64,000 nucleotides of DNA, from the NCBI RefSeq assembly GCF_001593605.1, contig NZ_CP012836.1, forward strand, positions 1,674,001 through 1,738,000, read 5' to 3'. Below, piece by piece: positions 1 to 9,300 of this stretch. Source of the stretch: Algoriphagus sanaruensis. Its GTDB lineage: Bacteria; Bacteroidota; Bacteroidia; Cytophagales; Cyclobacteriaceae. The position numbers and the translations under genes are program-made. The first letter of the stretch is position 1, and each line of letters begins with the position of its first letter. The notes under the pieces are model-generated. The model saw only the letters and a list, made by a program, of their open reading frames with translations. It did no database searches and was not told where the DNA came from.

Positions 1-48
1 AGAACTGATGTCGCCCGTTTTATGCAAATGAAACTCACTAAAATTTAA
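1..48 (+). CDS. Possible 3' end of a gene cut by the window edge
   Basis: Frame 1 is open from the first base and ends at a TAA at 46-48, giving a C-terminal tail RTDVARFMQMKLTKI. Fifteen residues are too few to assign a family. The stretch from 49 to 206 is AT-rich and I see no other gene in it; it probably holds this gene's end and the promoter of the next one. Confidence 0.25.
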   Translation, partial: RTDVARFMQMKLTKI

Positions 49-206
49 TTGAAATTTTATTGGGGTCCTTTTTTAAAAAATGAATTTTTAAAATAAATAA
101 GTTTAATTATTTCAGTAAAAAATTGACTAATATAAAGAGGTGATAATTTAGGGTTGATCCTAAAGGGGCAATGTCAAAGTAGGAATCACCCGGCAAAATT
201 TGATTT

Positions 207-1574
207 ATGGTTTTTGAAGTTGAGTTAAAAAATAAGCTTAAAGAGTTATTAGAGGGAGTTAAGAAAATTGTTGGCTCTCGATCAGAAGTCTTAATAGGAA
301 ATGGTGGGCAGATAATTTTTCCAGTTGAAAAATTTGATTCTGATAAGATTCCGGCTCCTCAGGATTTTTATGAGCTGGCTAGGAATCGTGAGGTTTGGAT
401 GGAGATTCAAGGCTGGTTCTTTTGTGCTTTTTCCATTGAATTTGAGGGAGTTTTGGTTTTGGGAGTGTTTCAGCCCACCTCATTTTCCAAAGGAGTTCAA
501 GAGGGTTTGATTCCTCTTTTGAATAATCAATTTTCGTCCTTAGTTCCGATTTTGAGGATCACTTCTTTGGAGACTAATTGGAATGAAATTAAGTAAAAGA
601 ATCTATTTAATGCGCTGACTCAAGGAGTAGTGTATCATGACCATACGGGTCAAATTATCGCGAATAACCCTGCCGCTGAGCGAATTCTCAAATTATCTAG
701 TGATCAAATTTTAGGAAAGACATCGATTGATCCCACTTGGCATACCATTCATGAGGATGGCTCAGAATTCCCTGGTGAAGAGCATCCGGCTATGGTCGCT
801 CTTCGAACTGGGAAGGAGGTAAGAAATGTAGTAATGGGAGTAAAATCAGGTTCAGATGATTCGGTGACTTGGATTGTCATTGATGCCATTCCAGAAATTC
901 TCCCTGACTCCAAAACTCCACATCACGTGTTGGTGAGTTTCTCAGAAATCACCCAAATCAAAGCAATCAAAAGCCAAATCAAGGAAAAGAAGGCTGTGCT
1001 CACAGCAATCATGGAAAGTGCCAATGAAAGTATCTGGGCTTTGGATTTGAATTACAGGCTTTTATATGCCAATCAGCTATTTTTTGAACGATTTAAATTG
1101 CTTCAAAAGAGTGAAATATCGATCAACGACCAGATTCTTTCTTTTTTATCCGGCGAAATGGTAGAAAAGTGGGAGGGATATTTCAATCAAGTGTTTCAAG
1201 GGGAGGAATTACTTTTCAATGAACATTACCAGACTACTTCGATGGATTATAATTTGGAGACCACCATTAAACCCATCTACTCCGGCGCTAAAATCATCGG
1301 GGCTGCGGCTTTCTCCAAAAATATCAGTGATATGGCTAAGCACATTCAAATCATTGAAAATCAAAACTCAAAACTTCGAGAAATTGCCTGGATTCAAAGT
1401 CACTTGGTGAGGGCTCCTTTGGCTAGAATTATGGGTGTTGTGAATGCTATAGAGAATTTTGAAGAACATGAAGTTCAAGAGCACAAATCGTTTATTGGTC
1501 TATTAAAGATAGCGTCTCTTGAGTTGGATGAAATCATTCGGGATGTGGTCAAAAAATCGGAAACTATTGACTGA
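207..1574 (+). pseudogene. PAS-PAS-HisKA-like signalling protein interrupted by an in-frame TAA
   Basis: One reading frame runs from ATG 207 to the stop at 1572-1574, broken only by TAA at 594-596. The first 129 codons give a globular N-terminal domain I do not recognise, possibly GAF-like. After the stop the same frame continues directly with KNLFNALTQGVVYHDHTGQI, the normal beginning of a PAS domain, so the break lies inside what was a single protein. A second PAS domain follows (about 1000-1340). The C-terminus has the Bacteroidetes-type dimerisation helix LREIAWIQSHLVRAPLARIM with the phospho-acceptor-like His, but no HATPase domain; such truncated PAS-HisKA proteins occur in the phylum. 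A downstream restart at GTG 630 would give a 314-residue protein lacking the first strand of PAS. Nonsense mutation, sequencing error or two separate proteins are all possible; a broken gene is favoured. Confidence 0.6.
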
Positions 1575-1602
1575 AAAATCTATTTGGAAGGCTTAATTTT
1601 AT

Positions 1603-1619
1603 TTTAGATTAATTCTAAA
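1603..1619. promoter_or_regulatory. Palindromic operator candidate before the PepSY gene
   Basis: Arms TTTAGA and TCTAAA are separated by TTAAT, forming a 17-bp inverted repeat about 70 bp upstream of the PepSY protein start. It ends 16 bp before a TACTTTTG box, so a bound regulator would cover the -33 region. PepSY-TM proteins are often iron-regulated in Bacteroidetes, which makes a Fur-family site a reasonable but unproven guess. Confidence 0.4.
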
Positions 1620-1635
1620 TAATAAAATACTTTTT

Positions 1636-1643
1636 TACTTTTG
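1636..1643 (+). promoter_or_regulatory. Putative -7 box TACTTTTG
   Basis: TACTTTTG matches the Bacteroidetes -7 consensus TAnnTTTG and lies 45 bp before the PepSY gene start. No clear -33 TTTG is visible; that position is occupied by the palindrome at 1603-1619. Confidence 0.35.
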
Positions 1644-1687
1644 GAGGCGAAAAGAATCCAAGATTAAACCTTTTAACCAAGCCTGAC

Positions 1688-2917
1688 ATGTGGAAGACGA
1701 TTCGAAAGTTTCTCAATGATATTCACCTTTATGCCGGACTAATCTGTGGGCTGGTGGTCATTGCTGTTTGTCTCAGCGGGACCATCTATGTTTATAATAC
1801 GGAGATTCGGGAATTTTTTGATTCAGAGCGGTATTTCGTAGAAGTCCAAGGAAGTCGCCGTTCACTCGATGAGCTTAAAGCTTCCATAGAAAATGAACTG
1901 CAGGGACAGGTTGTGGGTGTGTCTGTTTTCGATGGAGAAAATCGTTCCGTACAAGTTTCTCTAAAAAATGATCCTGAAGCTAGACCGATTACGTTGTTTG
2001 TGGATCCATATTCTGGGGAAATCCTAGCAGATAACAAGGAAAAAACTTCCGCAGAAGAGTTTATGGGATCCATGTTTTCACTTCACCGTTGGTTGCTCTT
2101 GGACAAGGTGGAGGAGCCGATTTTGGAGAGCATGAGCAATCAGGAGTTGGGCAGATTTATCAATGGAGTGGCAACCTTATTGTTTTTGCTCGGGGTACTT
2201 ACAGGGATCGTGATTTGGGTACCACAGAAAGCCAAAAATTGGAAGCAAGGTCTTAAAGTAAAATGGGATGCGAATTGGAAGCGAGTCAACCACGATTTGC
2301 ACAATACATTAGCCTTTTATTCTCTGATTGCCTTATTTATCATGGCGGTTACGGGGCCATTTTGGTCCTATGAATGGTATCGCACAGGTTGGCAAAAAAC
2401 TTGGGATACCTACCAAGCTCCAAAGGAGTCTTCAGCTCCAAAACCAGAACAAGCCTCTGCTTCGGTCGAACCAATCGTGGAAGAACCGATGGAAGTGACT
2501 GTCCCTTTCTTGGATCAAATTTATTTGGCGACTAATTTAATTTTGGATTACCGAGGAATGGTTCGAATTTCCTTACCAGAAAAACCAGGAAGTGACATTT
2601 CAATAAGCAAGTCAAGAACAGGGTTTTTTGCGCGTGCTGGTGCTGACCAATTGAAATTGAATCCTGCAAATCTCGAGCTGAAGGAAGCTAACTTATTTAG
2701 CGAGTTACCTGTTAGGCAGCAGATTGGAAGGTCGGTTAAAGCTCTTCATACCGGAGAGATATTTGGTCAGTTTACCAAGTTTTTATGGTTCGTAGGTTGC
2801 TTGATTGCTACTTCTCTACCCATTACAGGGACGCTGATTTGGTTAAACAAAAAGAAGAAAAAAAGACCTGCTAAAGACAAAAAGCCGGCTTCTCGCACCA
2901 TGGCTCAGGCAGTTTGA
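1688..2917 (+). CDS. PepSY-associated TM helix protein (iron-regulated membrane protein type)
   Basis: The 409-residue protein has a first membrane helix at about 15-35 (HLYAGLICGLVVIAVCLSGT, the typical PepSY_TM start with a His in the helix). A periplasmic PepSY-like region follows, then helices near 157-180, 207-230 and 365-390 and a Lys-rich C-terminal tail. A second His-containing segment (NHDLHNTLAFYSLIALFIMA) and a third (ALHTGEIFGQFTKFLWFVGC) are hallmarks of the family, which is thought to act with siderophore or metal uptake, possibly as a ferric reductase. There is no TonB receptor next to it here. The palindrome and -7 box upstream suggest metal-responsive control, and a terminator follows at 2935-2969. 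The family assignment is firm; the substrate is unknown. Confidence 0.85.
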   Translation: MWKTIRKFLNDIHLYAGLICGLVVIAVCLSGTIYVYNTEIREFFDSERYFVEVQGSRRSLDELKASIENELQGQVVGVSVFDGENRSVQVSLKNDPEARPITLFVDPYSGEILADNKEKTSAEEFMGSMFSLHRWLLLDKVEEPILESMSNQELGRFINGVATLLFLLGVLTGIVIWVPQKAKNWKQGLKVKWDANWKRVNHDLHNTLAFYSLIALFIMAVTGPFWSYEWYRTGWQKTWDTYQAPKESSAPKPEQASASVEPIVEEPMEVTVPFLDQIYLATNLILDYRGMVRISLPEKPGSDISISKSRTGFFARAGADQLKLNPANLELKEANLFSELPVRQQIGRSVKALHTGEIFGQFTKFLWFVGCLIATSLPITGTLIWLNKKKKKRPAKDKKPASRTMAQAV

Positions 2918-2934
2918 AAATAGAGTTGTTTTTT

Positions 2935-2969
2935 AAAAAAGGCTTCTGGATTGATTCAGGGGCCTTTTT
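2935..2969 (+). terminator. Rho-independent terminator after the PepSY gene
   Basis: The arms AAAAAAGGC-tt-CTG and CAG-gg-GCCTTTTT enclose a short loop, with a T tract following. It starts 17 bp after the stop codon at 2917. Confidence 0.7.
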
Positions 2970-3040
2970 GTTTCAAGGCCCAATGAGTTCTCAAAGAAAT
3001 GAAGCAGGTTGAGAGCTGCCATCATTTGAGGAAAGCTAGG

Positions 3041-3056
3041 AGCTAAGTACTTAGCT
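3041..3056. promoter_or_regulatory. 16-bp perfect palindrome before the GH130-like gene
   Basis: AGCTAAGTACTTAGCT is perfectly self-complementary and lies 44 bp upstream of the GH130-like start codon, a typical place for an operator. No regulator gene is adjacent, so the binding protein is unknown. Confidence 0.35.
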
Positions 3057-3099
3057 GCCGTCGTATATTCTAAATGTGTTTTTCGGCTTATCTTGCAGG

Positions 3100-4197
3100 A
3101 TGCGTTATCTGTATTTTATTCTGGCGTTCTTGGGTTTCAATTCATCCTTTGCGCAAGAGAAACCTTGGATGCTTGGGCCTTTTCAAAGACCTCTTGAGGC
3201 ACAACCCATTATTTCCCCTCAAACACAAACTCTTTTTCAAGACCCGATGACTGGTAAATCGGTCGCATGGGAATCGATGGCTACGTTCAATCCTGCAGCG
3301 ATTGTAAAAGATGGCTTAGTCCATGTGCTTTACCGAGCCGAAGAAAAGCTTGGAGAAAAGGAAATTGGGGGCCATACTTCTCGATTAGGAATGGCTATTT
3401 CGGAGGATGGATTTCAATTTTCTCGAGAAACGCAGCCGATTTTTTACCCAAAGGAGGATTCTCAAAAGAGGTATGAATGGACTGGGGGAACAGAGGATCC
3501 TCGAATCGTGGAGACTGAAGATGGCCTTTATGTCCTGACCTATACGCAATGGAATCGTGATGTGCCAAGGTTGGCAGTGGCTACCTCGCGAGATCTTAGA
3601 AATTGGGAAAAGCATGGGCCAATCTTTGAGCATTGGAAAGAAGGAAAATACCACAACAGCGAATCCAAGTCAGGGGCTATAGTTACCCAAGTCAAAAATG
3701 GAAAACTTGTGGCAGCCAAAATCAATGGGAAATATTGGATGTATTATGGAGTTCCCCACATCTGGATAGCTTCCTGGGACGACTTAATTAACTGGCAGCC
3801 TTTGGAAAATCACGAGGGTAACCGAGTACCTGTTTTAAGTCCTCGCCCGGGTTATTTTGATTCCTGGTTGGTTGAGGCAGGACCGCCGCCCATCTTGACG
3901 GAACATGGGATAGTCGTGATGTATAATGCTGGAAATTCCCAGCAGGTAGGAGTGAAAAATCTTGGGAATCGGGTTTACACGGGAGGACAAGCGCTTTTTG
4001 ATCCCAAAGAACCTTGGAAATTAGTGGATCGCTCTGAGTATCCGTTTATTCAACCTGAACTCCCTTTCGAAAAATCTGGTCAATATCCAGAGGGCACGAC
4101 CTTTTTGGAAGGATTGGTGTATTTCCAAGGGAAATGGTTACTTTATTATGGCACAGCAGATTCGATGGTTGGGGTGGTCAGTGCAGAAGCAAATTAA
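3100..4197 (+). CDS. Secreted GH130-like glycosidase/phosphorylase
   Basis: The start is set at ATG 3100 because it gives a proper signal peptide (MRYLYFILAFLGFNSSFAQ, cleavage before Q/E), better than the upstream GTG at 3076. The mature part is a five-bladed beta-propeller type sequence with FNPAAIVKDGLVHVLYRAEE, the motif TGGTEDPRIVETEDGLYVLTYT and SKSGAIV...INGKYWMYYG, the pattern of GH130 (beta-mannoside phosphorylases and beta-1,2-mannosidases, BT3780-like branch). GH130 enzymes act on mannosides in the periplasm or cytosol; the signal peptide points to the periplasm. No SusC/SusD pair is adjacent, so it is not in an obvious polysaccharide utilisation locus. A perfect palindrome lies upstream. 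Whether it is a hydrolase or phosphorylase cannot be decided by eye. Confidence 0.7.
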   Translation: MRYLYFILAFLGFNSSFAQEKPWMLGPFQRPLEAQPIISPQTQTLFQDPMTGKSVAWESMATFNPAAIVKDGLVHVLYRAEEKLGEKEIGGHTSRLGMAISEDGFQFSRETQPIFYPKEDSQKRYEWTGGTEDPRIVETEDGLYVLTYTQWNRDVPRLAVATSRDLRNWEKHGPIFEHWKEGKYHNSESKSGAIVTQVKNGKLVAAKINGKYWMYYGVPHIWIASWDDLINWQPLENHEGNRVPVLSPRPGYFDSWLVEAGPPPILTEHGIVVMYNAGNSQQVGVKNLGNRVYTGGQALFDPKEPWKLVDRSEYPFIQPELPFEKSGQYPEGTTFLEGLVYFQGKWLLYYGTADSMVGVVSAEAN

Positions 4198-4199
4198 AA

Positions 4200-4215
4200 T
4201 TAAGCGAATCTTAAG
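4200..4215. promoter_or_regulatory. CTTAAG-type regulator site, copy 1 (before the response regulator)
   Basis: TTAAGCGAATCTTAAG lies 45 bp before the response regulator start. The identical 16-mer recurs at 6305-6320, before the efflux pump. Half-sites (AAATTAAG, AATCTTAAG) are spaced 11 bp, one helical turn, as is usual for OmpR-family direct-repeat sites. Confidence 0.6.
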
Positions 4216-4260
4216 TGAGCCAATTCTTTATAAATCCTCAAAATCGGAGAAATTTACCTC

Positions 4261-4929
4261 ATGCGAATTTTAGTAGTCGAAGATGAATCCGGGATTTCTA
4301 ACTTCCTTAAGCAGGGGCTCGAAGAGGAATCCTTTGCCGTGGATGTGGCTGACAATGGGAAAGAAGGGCTCAATCTGGCTTTATCTGGAAATTATGACCT
4401 TCTGCTTTTGGACTGGATGCTGCCTGGAATTAGTGGAATAGAAATTACCCGACTTTTCCGAAAGGAATTTCCAGATACTCCGGTTATTTTTTTGACGGCC
4501 AAAGACACCCCTGATGAGACCGTTTTTGGACTTCAGAGTGGAGCCAATGATTACATCAAGAAACCGTTCCACTTCGAGGAGCTTCTTGCGAGGATTCGGG
4601 TGCAGTTAAGGGGGAAAGCAGGGGTAGTCGAAAAATTAACCTTAGGTCCTATTACTATATTGCCAGATCGTCATCAGGTTTTTAAAGGGGAGGAAGAAAT
4701 TGCTTTAACGCAAAAGGAATTTGCCTTGCTAGAATTTTTGATTCGGAATAAAAACAAAGTTTGTCGGAGAACTCGAATCATTGAAAGTGTCTGGGATATT
4801 CATTTTGAATATAATACTGGGGTTATTGATGTATTCATCAATTCACTTCGTAAAAAACTCAATCTCCAAAAAGAAGAAGATTATATCCAAACCATTCGGG
4901 GCGTAGGATACATCGCCAAAGAATTATGA
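4261..4929 (+). CDS. OmpR-family response regulator, probably metal-responsive
   Basis: The 222-residue protein has a receiver domain at 1-120 with acidic pocket EDE, phospho-acceptor D51 in LLLLDWMLPG and conserved K101 in NDYIKKPF. A winged-helix Trans_reg_C domain at about 125-222 ends in DYIQTIRGVGYIAKEL. It overlaps the sensor kinase gene by 4 bp (ATGA). Its position directly before a CusA-type efflux operon is the common arrangement for CusR/CopR-type regulators. The 16-bp motif found before this gene and before the pump is the likely binding site, implying autoregulation. The inducing metal is not visible from sequence. Confidence 0.9.
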   Translation: MRILVVEDESGISNFLKQGLEEESFAVDVADNGKEGLNLALSGNYDLLLLDWMLPGISGIEITRLFRKEFPDTPVIFLTAKDTPDETVFGLQSGANDYIKKPFHFEELLARIRVQLRGKAGVVEKLTLGPITILPDRHQVFKGEEEIALTQKEFALLEFLIRNKNKVCRRTRIIESVWDIHFEYNTGVIDVFINSLRKKLNLQKEEDYIQTIRGVGYIAKEL

Positions 4930-6308
4930 AATCCTCCTACAAACAACGAATTGCCTGGAGGCTGACTTGGGTGACCGCGCTGATTATTTCGGCTGTTTTT
5001 GTGTTGATTTACATGGTCGCGGATTTCACCCTGATCCGAAATATTGATCGTGAACTTCAGCTTGAGACTGAAAAGCACAAGGATCAGATTTTTTTAGTCA
5101 GAGGGGAAATTAGGTTTTTGCATAAAGATGAATGGGAGGAAATGGAGCACACCCAGCTTCAGTTAAATCCGATTTTCATAGAGATCGTGGATTTGAATGG
5201 GGTTTCGATGGATCGATCCCCCAATCTTGGTTCCCAACATTTACTGTTTACTCCAGAAAAAGCCCAAACCCAAGATGCTTGGACTCTGAAAATCGGGGAT
5301 CAAACGGTAAGACAGCAGCAGATTCCCCTGATCAACGACGGACAGACAGAAGGCTATTTATTGGTTGCGACTTCTTTTCAAGATGCGGACGAACTACTCA
5401 CCAATTTGAGAAATGTGCTGTTCGTCTTATACCCGATGATCCTGATTTCTTTGTTTTTGACTATGCGATATCTCGCTGGTAAAAGCATGGAGCCAATTCT
5501 GGAGATTATATCTATCGCAAATCAGATCAACCAAAAAAACCTCAACGAGCGCGTTCCCGATTCAAATTTGAATGATGAAATCGGCCAACTAACCCATTCG
5601 ATCAATCGACTTTTGGATCGCTTAGAGCAGGCATTGATTCGTGAAAAGCAATTTACCTCTGATGCCTCTCATGAGCTGAGAACCCCCCTGAGCGTCCTTC
5701 GCGGTACCCTTGAAGTTCTAATTCGTAAACCAAGAACAGCCGAAGAATACCAAGAGAAAATTCAGACCGCACTCAAAAGCATTGACAAAATGACCTCCAT
5801 CATTGATCAGTTGCTGGCCTTGGCTCGGGTGGAAAGTACAGGTAAGCTTGTTCACGAAGAAGTGGAGCTAATCGCTTTTGTGGAAGAATTGGTGGATCAA
5901 AAAAAGCTTGAATTCGATCGAGTGATTCATTTCAATTCCCAGGTGGGATTTCCTATTTATGTCAAAACCCATGAGAAATCCCTGAAAATGATTCTAGAAA
6001 ATCTACTTCAAAATGCAGTGAAGTATTCTTCTTCAGATACATCAGTGGTGGTTGAAGTAGGTATGCGAAGTCTGGAACCCTACATTCAGGTGATTGATCA
6101 AGGTTGCGGTATTGAAGAAGAGAATTTGGAAAAGATTTTTGATCCGTTTTTCCGAACCCAAGATGCCCTTCAAAATCCAGTGCCTGGTACGGGCTTGGGC
6201 TTGGCAATTGTCAAGAAACTTTGCCAAGAGTCAGGGATTAAAATTTCAGTCAGCAGCATCCTCAGCAGAGGAAGTGTTTTTCGATTGGATTTTCCCAAAC
6301 AATCTTAA
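4926..6308 (+). CDS. Sensor histidine kinase, partner of the upstream regulator
   Basis: The 460-residue protein has a membrane helix at about 10-33, a periplasmic sensor region of about 125 residues, a second helix near 163-183 and a HAMP linker. A HisKA helix follows with H249 in FTSDASHELRTPLSVLRG. The HATPase_c domain has an N box (ENLLQNAVKYSS, about 360), a G1 box DQGCGIEEENLEKIFDPFF and a G2 box GTGLGLAIVKKL. All catalytic boxes are intact. The gene overlaps the regulator by 4 bp, and its stop codon lies inside the first half-site of the second CTTAAG motif. The context suggests sensing of periplasmic metal (Cu, Ag, Co, Zn or Cd) and control of the efflux genes that follow. Confidence 0.9.
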   Translation: MKSSYKQRIAWRLTWVTALIISAVFVLIYMVADFTLIRNIDRELQLETEKHKDQIFLVRGEIRFLHKDEWEEMEHTQLQLNPIFIEIVDLNGVSMDRSPNLGSQHLLFTPEKAQTQDAWTLKIGDQTVRQQQIPLINDGQTEGYLLVATSFQDADELLTNLRNVLFVLYPMILISLFLTMRYLAGKSMEPILEIISIANQINQKNLNERVPDSNLNDEIGQLTHSINRLLDRLEQALIREKQFTSDASHELRTPLSVLRGTLEVLIRKPRTAEEYQEKIQTALKSIDKMTSIIDQLLALARVESTGKLVHEEVELIAFVEELVDQKKLEFDRVIHFNSQVGFPIYVKTHEKSLKMILENLLQNAVKYSSSDTSVVVEVGMRSLEPYIQVIDQGCGIEEENLEKIFDPFFRTQDALQNPVPGTGLGLAIVKKLCQESGIKISVSSILSRGSVFRLDFPKQS

Positions 6309-6320
6309 GCGAATCTTAAG
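6300..6320. promoter_or_regulatory. CTTAAG-type regulator site, copy 2 (before the efflux operon)
   Basis: Two half-sites AATCTTAAG start at 6301 and 6312, exactly 11 bp apart. The 16-mer TTAAGCGAATCTTAAG (6305-6320) is identical to the one at 4200-4215. It overlaps the kinase stop codon and lies 65 bp before the efflux pump start, fitting activation of the pump by the adjacent OmpR-type regulator. Confidence 0.6.
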
Positions 6321-6384
6321 ATTAGGCTAAGAGAGTACTAATGGATGTTTTAGGATTTTTGTCCTACTAACAGTCCACGTTACT

Positions 6385-9300
6385 ATGCTAGATCGGATTA
6401 TCCATTGGAGTATAAGCAATAAGCTTATCATTTTTATTTTCATCGCTGCTTGGATTGGATTTGGGAGCTATGCTTTGATTCATTTGCCCATCGGAGCTGT
6501 GCCTGATGTAACCAATAATCAAGTACAAGTCATTACCACTTCCCGGAATTTAGCGACGGAAGATGTTGAGAAGTTTTTGACCTATCCGGTAGAGTTGGAA
6601 ATGGCCAACTTGCCAGGTGTGAAGGAAATCCGATCCGTTTCAAAATTTGGACTTTCCGTGGTAACCATTGTTTTTGAAGAGGATTTGGGAACTTATTTGC
6701 CCCGCCAGTTGATTGCTGAGCGCTTGAAGATTGCCCAAGAGCGAATTCCAGCTGGTTTCGGGACGCCATTTATGGGGCCAATTTCAACAGGACTTGGAGA
6801 AATCTACCAGTATGTCATTGATGTCAAACCGGGATATGAAGACCAATATTCCATTACTGATTTACGAACCATTCAAGATTGGATTGTTCGCAGAAACCTG
6901 TCCGGAATCGAAGGTGTCATCGAAGTCAATACTTGGGGTGGATTTCTCAAACAATACGAAGTAGCCCTTAACCCTGAGCGATTAAAAGCATTTGGGATCA
7001 ATTTATCCCAGGTTTACGAAGTTCTTTCCAAGAATAATTCGATCGCTGGAGGTAGCTACATTGAAAAAACGAATGAGAGCTTTTTTATCCGAGGTGAAGG
7101 ACAGGTTAAGACCTTGGAAGATATTGAAAACATCGTTCTCGAAGTAAGAAACGGCAGTCCAGTCTATATCCGGGATATTGCCAAGGTTCAATTTGGACAC
7201 GCCAATCGATTTGGTGCAATCACCGCAAACGGTGAGGGGGAGAAAGTCTTGGGACAAGTAATGATGCTCAAAGGGGCAGATGGCAAGGGAACGATTGACC
7301 GAGTGAAAGCACGTATTGCTGAAATGGAAAACACCCTGCCTGAAGGTGTTGTAATCAATGGGTTTTTGGATCGTTCTGAGCTTATTGGTCGAACCACCTT
7401 TACGATCAGTGAAAACTTGATTTTGGGGTGTTTGATCGTTGTGTTTGTAGTGGTGCTACTTTTAGGAAATATCCGCTCAGGATTGGTAGTGGCCTCTGTG
7501 ATTCCATTGAGTTTACTTTTCGCCTTATCCATGATGTTTATTTTCGGAGTGGATGCCAACTTGATGAGTTTGGGGGCAATTGACTTTGGGATTATTATCG
7601 ATGGAGCGGTTATTATCGTCGAGTATATCGCTTATCAATTCGCGAAATCTTCCTCCCATTTTTCTTCTTTGAACGCCAAAGAACGAAGAACTGAAAAAGA
7701 TAAAATCGCATTGCAAGGTGCTTCTAAAATGATGCACTCTGCTGTCTTTGGTCAGATCATTATCATCATTGTATTTATTCCGATTTTATCGCTATCTGGC
7801 GTGGAAGGTAAAATGTTCCGGCCGATGGCTGAGGTATTCAGCTTTGCCTTGATTGGGGCGATGATTTTGGGATTGACCTATGTGCCGGTAGTTTCTTCCA
7901 TGTTCCTAAAGTCTGAAGCTCCTGGTCCTAAGAATATTTCGGTACGAATCATCGGGTTTCTCAATAAGCTGTACAGACCAACCATCGAATGGGCCCTTGC
8001 GCATACCAAAGTAGTACTCTCAGCAGCCTTAGGATTGTTGATTTCAGCTGTGTTGATATTTTCCAGAATGGGGGCAGAGTTTGTTCCGACACTGGATGAA
8101 GGAGATTTCGTAATTCAGCCAGTTTTGAAAACTGGAACTACCCTGACCAATACCGTAGAAACGATTACTGAGATCGAGAAAATCCTCAAAAAATTCCCGG
8201 AAGTCAAGCAGGTTGTTACCCGTATTGGTGCGGCTGAAATTCCGACCGATCCGATGTCCATGGAGGAAAGTGATGTCATTGTGACCTTGCATCCGCCAAG
8301 CGAATGGACTACTGTGGAGACGAAGGATGAATTGGCAGAGCAGTTTAAAATTGCGCTAGAAGCTATTCCTGGGTTAGATTATGAATTTACCCAACCCATC
8401 GAAATGAGATTTAACGAATTGATCACTGGGGTTCGTGCAGATTTGGCTATCAAAGTATTTGGGGAGGATTTAGATGTTCTTCTTCATACTGCTCAAAAAA
8501 TCGAAGCGGCTATCCAAGGAGTAGAGGGAGCAGCTGATATTATTTTGGAAAAAGTGGATGGTTTGCCACAAATGAAAATCGAGTATGATCGTGCCAAAGT
8601 AGCCAAATATGGCCTCAATGTGGAAGATCTGAATCAGGTGGTGACGATGGGTTTTGCGGGATTAAGTACCGGGACTGTTTTTGAAGGGGAAAAACAATTT
8701 GATTTGGTGGTTCGATTTGATGGGCCTTACCGAAAGGACATTGAGAACCTAGAAAACGCCTCGATCCAGTTGCCTACCGGAGGAAGTATTCCGCTTTCTG
8801 AATTGGCCACCATTTCCTACACTAAAGGACCGGCTAAAATTTCCCGAGATAATACCCAGCGTAGAATTGTAGTTGGGGTCAATGTTCGAAACCGAGACTT
8901 GCAGTCTGTAGTGGATGATATTCAAGAAATTGTCAGAACTCAAGTGGAGATTCCAGAAGGATATCGAGTTTCCTATGGAGGTCAGTTTGAAAACTTACAA
9001 CAAGCCCGAAACCGACTGATGATCGCAGTGCCTGTTGCACTGGTCCTCATTTTTGCCTTGCTCTACTTTGCATTTTCTTCGACCAAGGAGGCTTTTATGA
9101 TCTACACAGCAATTCCTTTTTCAGCCATTGGGGGAGTTGTCCTTTTATGGATGAGAGATATGCCATTTAGTATTTCGGCAGGTGTTGGCTTTATCGCCTT
9201 GTTTGGTATTGCGGTATTAAATGGGATTGTGATGATCGAGCATTTCAAATCAATGAAACATCGATACGATAGCATGAAAGAAATGGTGATACACGGAGCG

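Noticed and set aside
6351..6366. Small hairpin TAGGA-ttttTg-TCCTA before the efflux pump
   Set aside because: Five base pairs are too weak to call a riboswitch or terminator.
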